A program made the position numbers and the translations under genes. The notes beneath the pieces are model-generated. The model ran no database searches. It was not told the origin of the DNA and saw nothing but the letters and a program-made list of their open reading frames with translations. Shown piece after piece: positions 25,390 through 27,651 of a stretch of DNA of 27,651 bases. The stretch is taken from positions 1 to 27,651 of the forward strand of contig LSSL01004030.1 of the NCBI GenBank assembly GCA_001953115.1. Reading direction: 5' to 3'. This DNA is from Smittium mucronatum. Its lineage: Eukaryota; Kickxellomycota; Harpellomycetes; Harpellales; Legeriomycetaceae. How positions within the stretch are numbered: position 1 is the stretch's first letter; each line of letters opens with the position of its first letter.

Positions 25390-25656
25390 ATATTAAAGTG
25401 GTAGGACGGGTTGAGCTTCTAGGTTAAGTTACGCCCTTTTGGTAGTCTGAAGTCTTAGCACGCTGCAGACTGGTAGTAATACATTTTAATTATACTTGTA
25501 GTCTAGTATAGAGTAGTTTTGTCTTTTTCTTAAGAGAATAAATTTTTATATCATTCGTGTTGGTATTTGCAAGTGATTAGTGTATTTCTTTCGTGTGCTA
25601 GGATCATTACCTGTTGGAATTTAAATCTTAGTGTTGGCATTAACTTACATAGTGCT
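25390..25656 (+). other. GC-richer leader upstream of the orphan gene
   Basis: This sequence leads into the frame at 25657. It contains a 6-bp inverted repeat (AGTCTG at 25444-25449, CAGACT at 25466-25471) and an A/T-rich AATAAATTTTTATAT patch at 25539-25553, about 100 bases before the ATG, that could be a promoter element. The reading frame of the gene stays open back to 25534 but contains no ATG. This leaves room for a non-ATG start, a leader or an upstream exon. None of these can be settled from sequence alone. Confidence 0.4.
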
Positions 25657-26184
25657 ATGGGCATGATAAAACACGATAATGAGTTGTTCGAGTCTGATGG
25701 TTACTCTTATGGGTTTTCCCCAGAGGTTGACGCTTGGAGAGAAGTGGCAGAAGATAGAGATAGTGAGGCTTCGGCTTCGATCTCTATTTCCGCTCTTGAA
25801 CTAAGCGAAGACTTAGAACCATCAGTAAATCTGGCGGGAGAACCGATTATGGAAGAGCTCGTATCTTTTTTATTAGAACTCTCGTTAAATTCTGATCCCA
25901 AGCCTCCGGTAAGGTTCTCGCTTGTTATTCCTACCGAGGGGGCTGTACTAACACTTAGTGTTGTCATTACAGGGAGCAATAGGCGAAGTTTAGATATGTG
26001 GAGTAAGGGAGCGATACCTGCCCTAAAGTCTCTGCTGGGTGGGGGCCAAGAATATACTAGTGATAGTGTATCCGACTTTGCCCCACCTTTGGCTGCACAA
26101 CAACAATTTAGAAGCGAAGAATTGTACCAGTCTAACTGGTATAGGAATTCCGCTTCCGACAATATCGATTGTCTCAAATTTTAA
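25657..26184 (+). CDS. orphan protein, 175 residues, in a GC-rich island
   Basis: An uninterrupted frame from ATG (MGMIKHDNELFESDG) to TAA. The second ATG at 25663 is an alternative start. First-position G is about 35% against about 16% and 21% at positions 2 and 3, a clear coding periodicity on this strand. A 156-codon minus-strand frame over the same bases is therefore a shadow. G+C is about 45%, against about 20% in the window. The protein is acidic and Ser/Glu-rich in its first third (D-R-D-S-E-A-S-A-S), then has a hydrophobic stretch (E-E-L-V-S-F-L-L-E-L), a likely beta-rich segment (R-F-S-L-V-I-P, L-T-L-S-V-V-I-T) and a Gly/Gln-containing tail. I see no signal peptide, membrane segment or catalytic motif, and no family is recognised. 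It could be a host gene, a gag-like structural protein of a mobile element, or an acquired gene. It converges on the decayed gene at 26284-27545. Confidence 0.68.
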   Translation: MGMIKHDNELFESDGYSYGFSPEVDAWREVAEDRDSEASASISISALELSEDLEPSVNLAGEPIMEELVSFLLELSLNSDPKPPVRFSLVIPTEGAVLTLSVVITGSNRRSLDMWSKGAIPALKSLLGGGQEYTSDSVSDFAPPLAAQQQFRSEELYQSNWYRNSASDNIDCLKF

Positions 26185-26283
26185 TCAACAGCAACCAATA
26201 TGGAATGTGAGATGATCATCATGTCACAATCGAAGAGCATCTATGTTTTATAGGTCTTATTATTACATGATATCAGGGGGGTT
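26185..26283. other. short gap between convergent 3' ends
   Basis: About 100 bases lie between the stop of the plus-strand orphan gene and the apparent end of the minus-strand pseudogene. They include a run of six G (26276-26281), rare in this DNA. G+C falls sharply just after 26281, so this gap marks the edge of the first GC island. Confidence 0.5.
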
Positions 26284-27545
26284 TTAATAAATTTCTTGGA
26301 TTTGTGAAAAAACATCTAAAAATTTTTTGAAGTCGGTAAATGAAGTTTATTTATAATTTTTTTGATGATATCAACTACCGATTTATTAAAAAAAGAGATT
26401 TTTTATATATATAGATATCATATAATTTTCAGAAATACTATAAGACTTCATATTTTTATCCTTATTTTTGTTTCAGAAGTTGATTAGATTATCCCATTTA
26501 AAATATTCTTCATTAAATATGATACAGAAATTTTTAATATTTGGATTAATAGGGACGTTCTTTTGAACATACATTTCTCTCCTACATTTCATAACCTTAA
26601 CTTTTTCATTTATCGAGGTATTTGGTTTATTGGATTTAAAAGGTATCAAATCAATTTCATAATAAGTCGATTATTTTCCCCTCTTTTAAATCTACAGGTA
26701 CTCCGACTTCCAGTGATTCATCTTTTTACAATAAATGTAAGCCTACTTTAGCCTTTGTAGAAGATGTTCATTTTTCATTCATCTCTATCGAGATAGCCCG
26801 AAAATACTGTGTTTTTATCGTCATTTTTTTTAAAAATGTATTTATGAATTATAGAAGATATTCTACGGATATATTTTTGCACCAGCGCTGATTTTCATAT
26901 TGTTCCAAAAAGCAAAAACTCTTGGTCAAAGAGCTCTGATATATCTTTGATGCTAAGACCCCCGCAATTGATAATGTTGAGAATGGAAAAATATTTCTCT
27001 GCTTAAACTGATTTGCATAACTCGAAATGCTTTTTATTAAAGGCTAAAGTCATAAACATAAATATATTAGGATTTATTGCATTATCTAAATCAAAAAATT
27101 TATTTTTTCCGTGGAGCCATACTTTCTCATGTGTTATATTTCAGATGTATACAAAAAGGAATATTAGATGCCATTTAAATAATATACTTGAATTGGTACA
27201 GAAAGTAATTATTTTACCGTCTGATACATCAACGCAGAAAATCTTTAGAATCTTTAATCCTTTCATAAACAGGTGTTTAACAGAGATCTCTGAGTAGAGG
27301 CTCATGTCTATTAAGCTTTCACTTAACACCGTAGTTTTTTTTGGGGGGGTTTCGTGTTTTATAGTTTTTTTGGTATTAGTATTTTTTGATTTATTTTGTG
27401 AGTCAGCCGAATATCGGTCCTGAGGCCCAGGGAAGTTTACCACCACTTGGTTTTGAAGACCCGTGGTGGACTTTCTTGCGGACTTCCCTTTACCAACCTT
27501 CGATAATAATGGCCTGGTACGTTTAGAGGGTCTTGGCTCATCCAT
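26284..27545 (-). pseudogene. unrecognised gene decaying from its 3' side
   Basis: The minus strand opens with ATG at 27545 (MDEPRPSKRTRPLLSK). A basic, Pro/Lys/Thr/Ser-rich and probably disordered N-terminal region of about 75 residues follows. The frame then stays protein-like down to 26778 although interrupted by TGA (27141-27143), TAA (27003-27005) and TGA (26895-26897), until a TGA at 26775-26777. Protein-like sequence continues in a second frame (about 26750-26660, including E-V-G-V-P-V-D-L-K-E-G) and a third (about 26630-26476, TGA at 26473-26475). The last segment ends in I-Q-E-I-Y and TAA at 26284. Intact length would be about 410 residues. G+C falls from about 53% at the 5' end to about 25% or less further on. 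A CCC triplet lies about 30 bases before the ATG (27576-27578). No domain is recognised. Introns could explain some breaks, but no convincing splice pairs were seen. Confidence 0.58.
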
Positions 27546-27651
27546 GGTTGGTTAGCTTAAAATAAAAAATCAAAAGGGCTTTCCGTGTTTTCTTACTTTT
27601 TTGGTTTTAGGATTGAAATCCTATTGAGATCTCAATCGTTTTTTTTTTTTT
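27546..27651 (-). promoter_or_regulatory. 5' flank of the decayed minus-strand gene
   Basis: On the minus strand the bases before the ATG at 27545 are AT-rich with an isolated AAAGCCCTTTT block about 30 bases upstream. A 14-bp palindrome (ATTGAGATCTCAAT, 27623-27636) lies about 80 bases upstream. A C-triplet close to the start codon is known upstream of many microsporidian genes, but a single example here proves nothing. The flank is cut by the window end. Confidence 0.22.

Noticed and set aside
25707..26177. 156-codon minus-strand frame opposite the orphan gene
   Set aside because: Codon-position base bias supports the plus strand; this frame is its shadow.
26130..26280. Alternative frame after the orphan gene resembling the N-terminal part of a Harbinger-type transposase
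   Set aside because: The resemblance rests on one short run (V-T-I-E-E-H-L) with a stop just before it and nothing downstream.
26563..26751. 62-codon plus-strand frame
   Set aside because: Shadow of the minus-strand pseudogene; filler-like composition.
27013..27297. 94-codon plus-strand frame
   Set aside because: It lies opposite the legible minus-strand frame of the 26284-27545 pseudogene and has no motif of its own.

Overview
The window is about 27.7 kb of extremely AT-rich DNA; hand counts of sample lines give roughly 13-25% G+C over most of it. Poly-A/T runs are long, simple and tandem repeats are frequent, and no operon, rRNA, recognisable tRNA or bacterial gene layout is visible. This suggests gene-poor sequence from a small AT-rich eukaryote. 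An expanded microsporidian-type genome is one candidate, because it combines very low GC, large decayed intergenic tracts and MULE remnants. Dictyostelids, anaerobic fungi and other AT-rich protists fit about as well, so the taxon is inference only.

Layout. Positions 1-2023 are non-coding apart from a decayed 22-bp minisatellite (515-668). A 75-codon plus-strand open frame (2024-2251) opens a block of about 5 kb in which the plus strand is strongly A-rich (about 50% A, 28% T). No gene can be supported in that block, because stop codons are as frequent as composition predicts. From about 6.8 kb the plus strand becomes T-rich, with a hairpin and a telomere-like hexamer tract but no gene. At 11.7-12.1 kb an (ACT)n microsatellite sits beside a Thr/Ala-tract open frame.

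The only feature assignable to a known family is a minus-strand Mutator-like (MULE) transposase pseudogene at 12487-13945, broken by several stops and frameshifts. From 14 to 24 kb there is AT-rich filler with a 22-bp minisatellite (16620-16729), a 33-bp tandem repeat joined to an 18-bp palindrome (19601-19730), and a second 18-bp palindrome (24157-24174). A weak minus-strand coding remnant lies at 24238-24607.

The right end is different. Two islands of about 45-53% G+C occur at roughly 25390-26280 and 27290-27590. The first holds an uninterrupted plus-strand frame with clear coding periodicity (25657-26184). The second is the 5' part of a minus-strand gene (27545 down to about 26284) that turns AT-rich and collects stops and frameshifts. 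The two converge on a gap of about 100 bp. Neither product is recognised. They are the most interesting part of the window: an intact orphan gene facing a decaying one, both compositionally foreign to their surroundings.

Overall the window reads as a graveyard of transposon and gene remnants in several stages of AT-biased erosion, with perhaps one intact gene.
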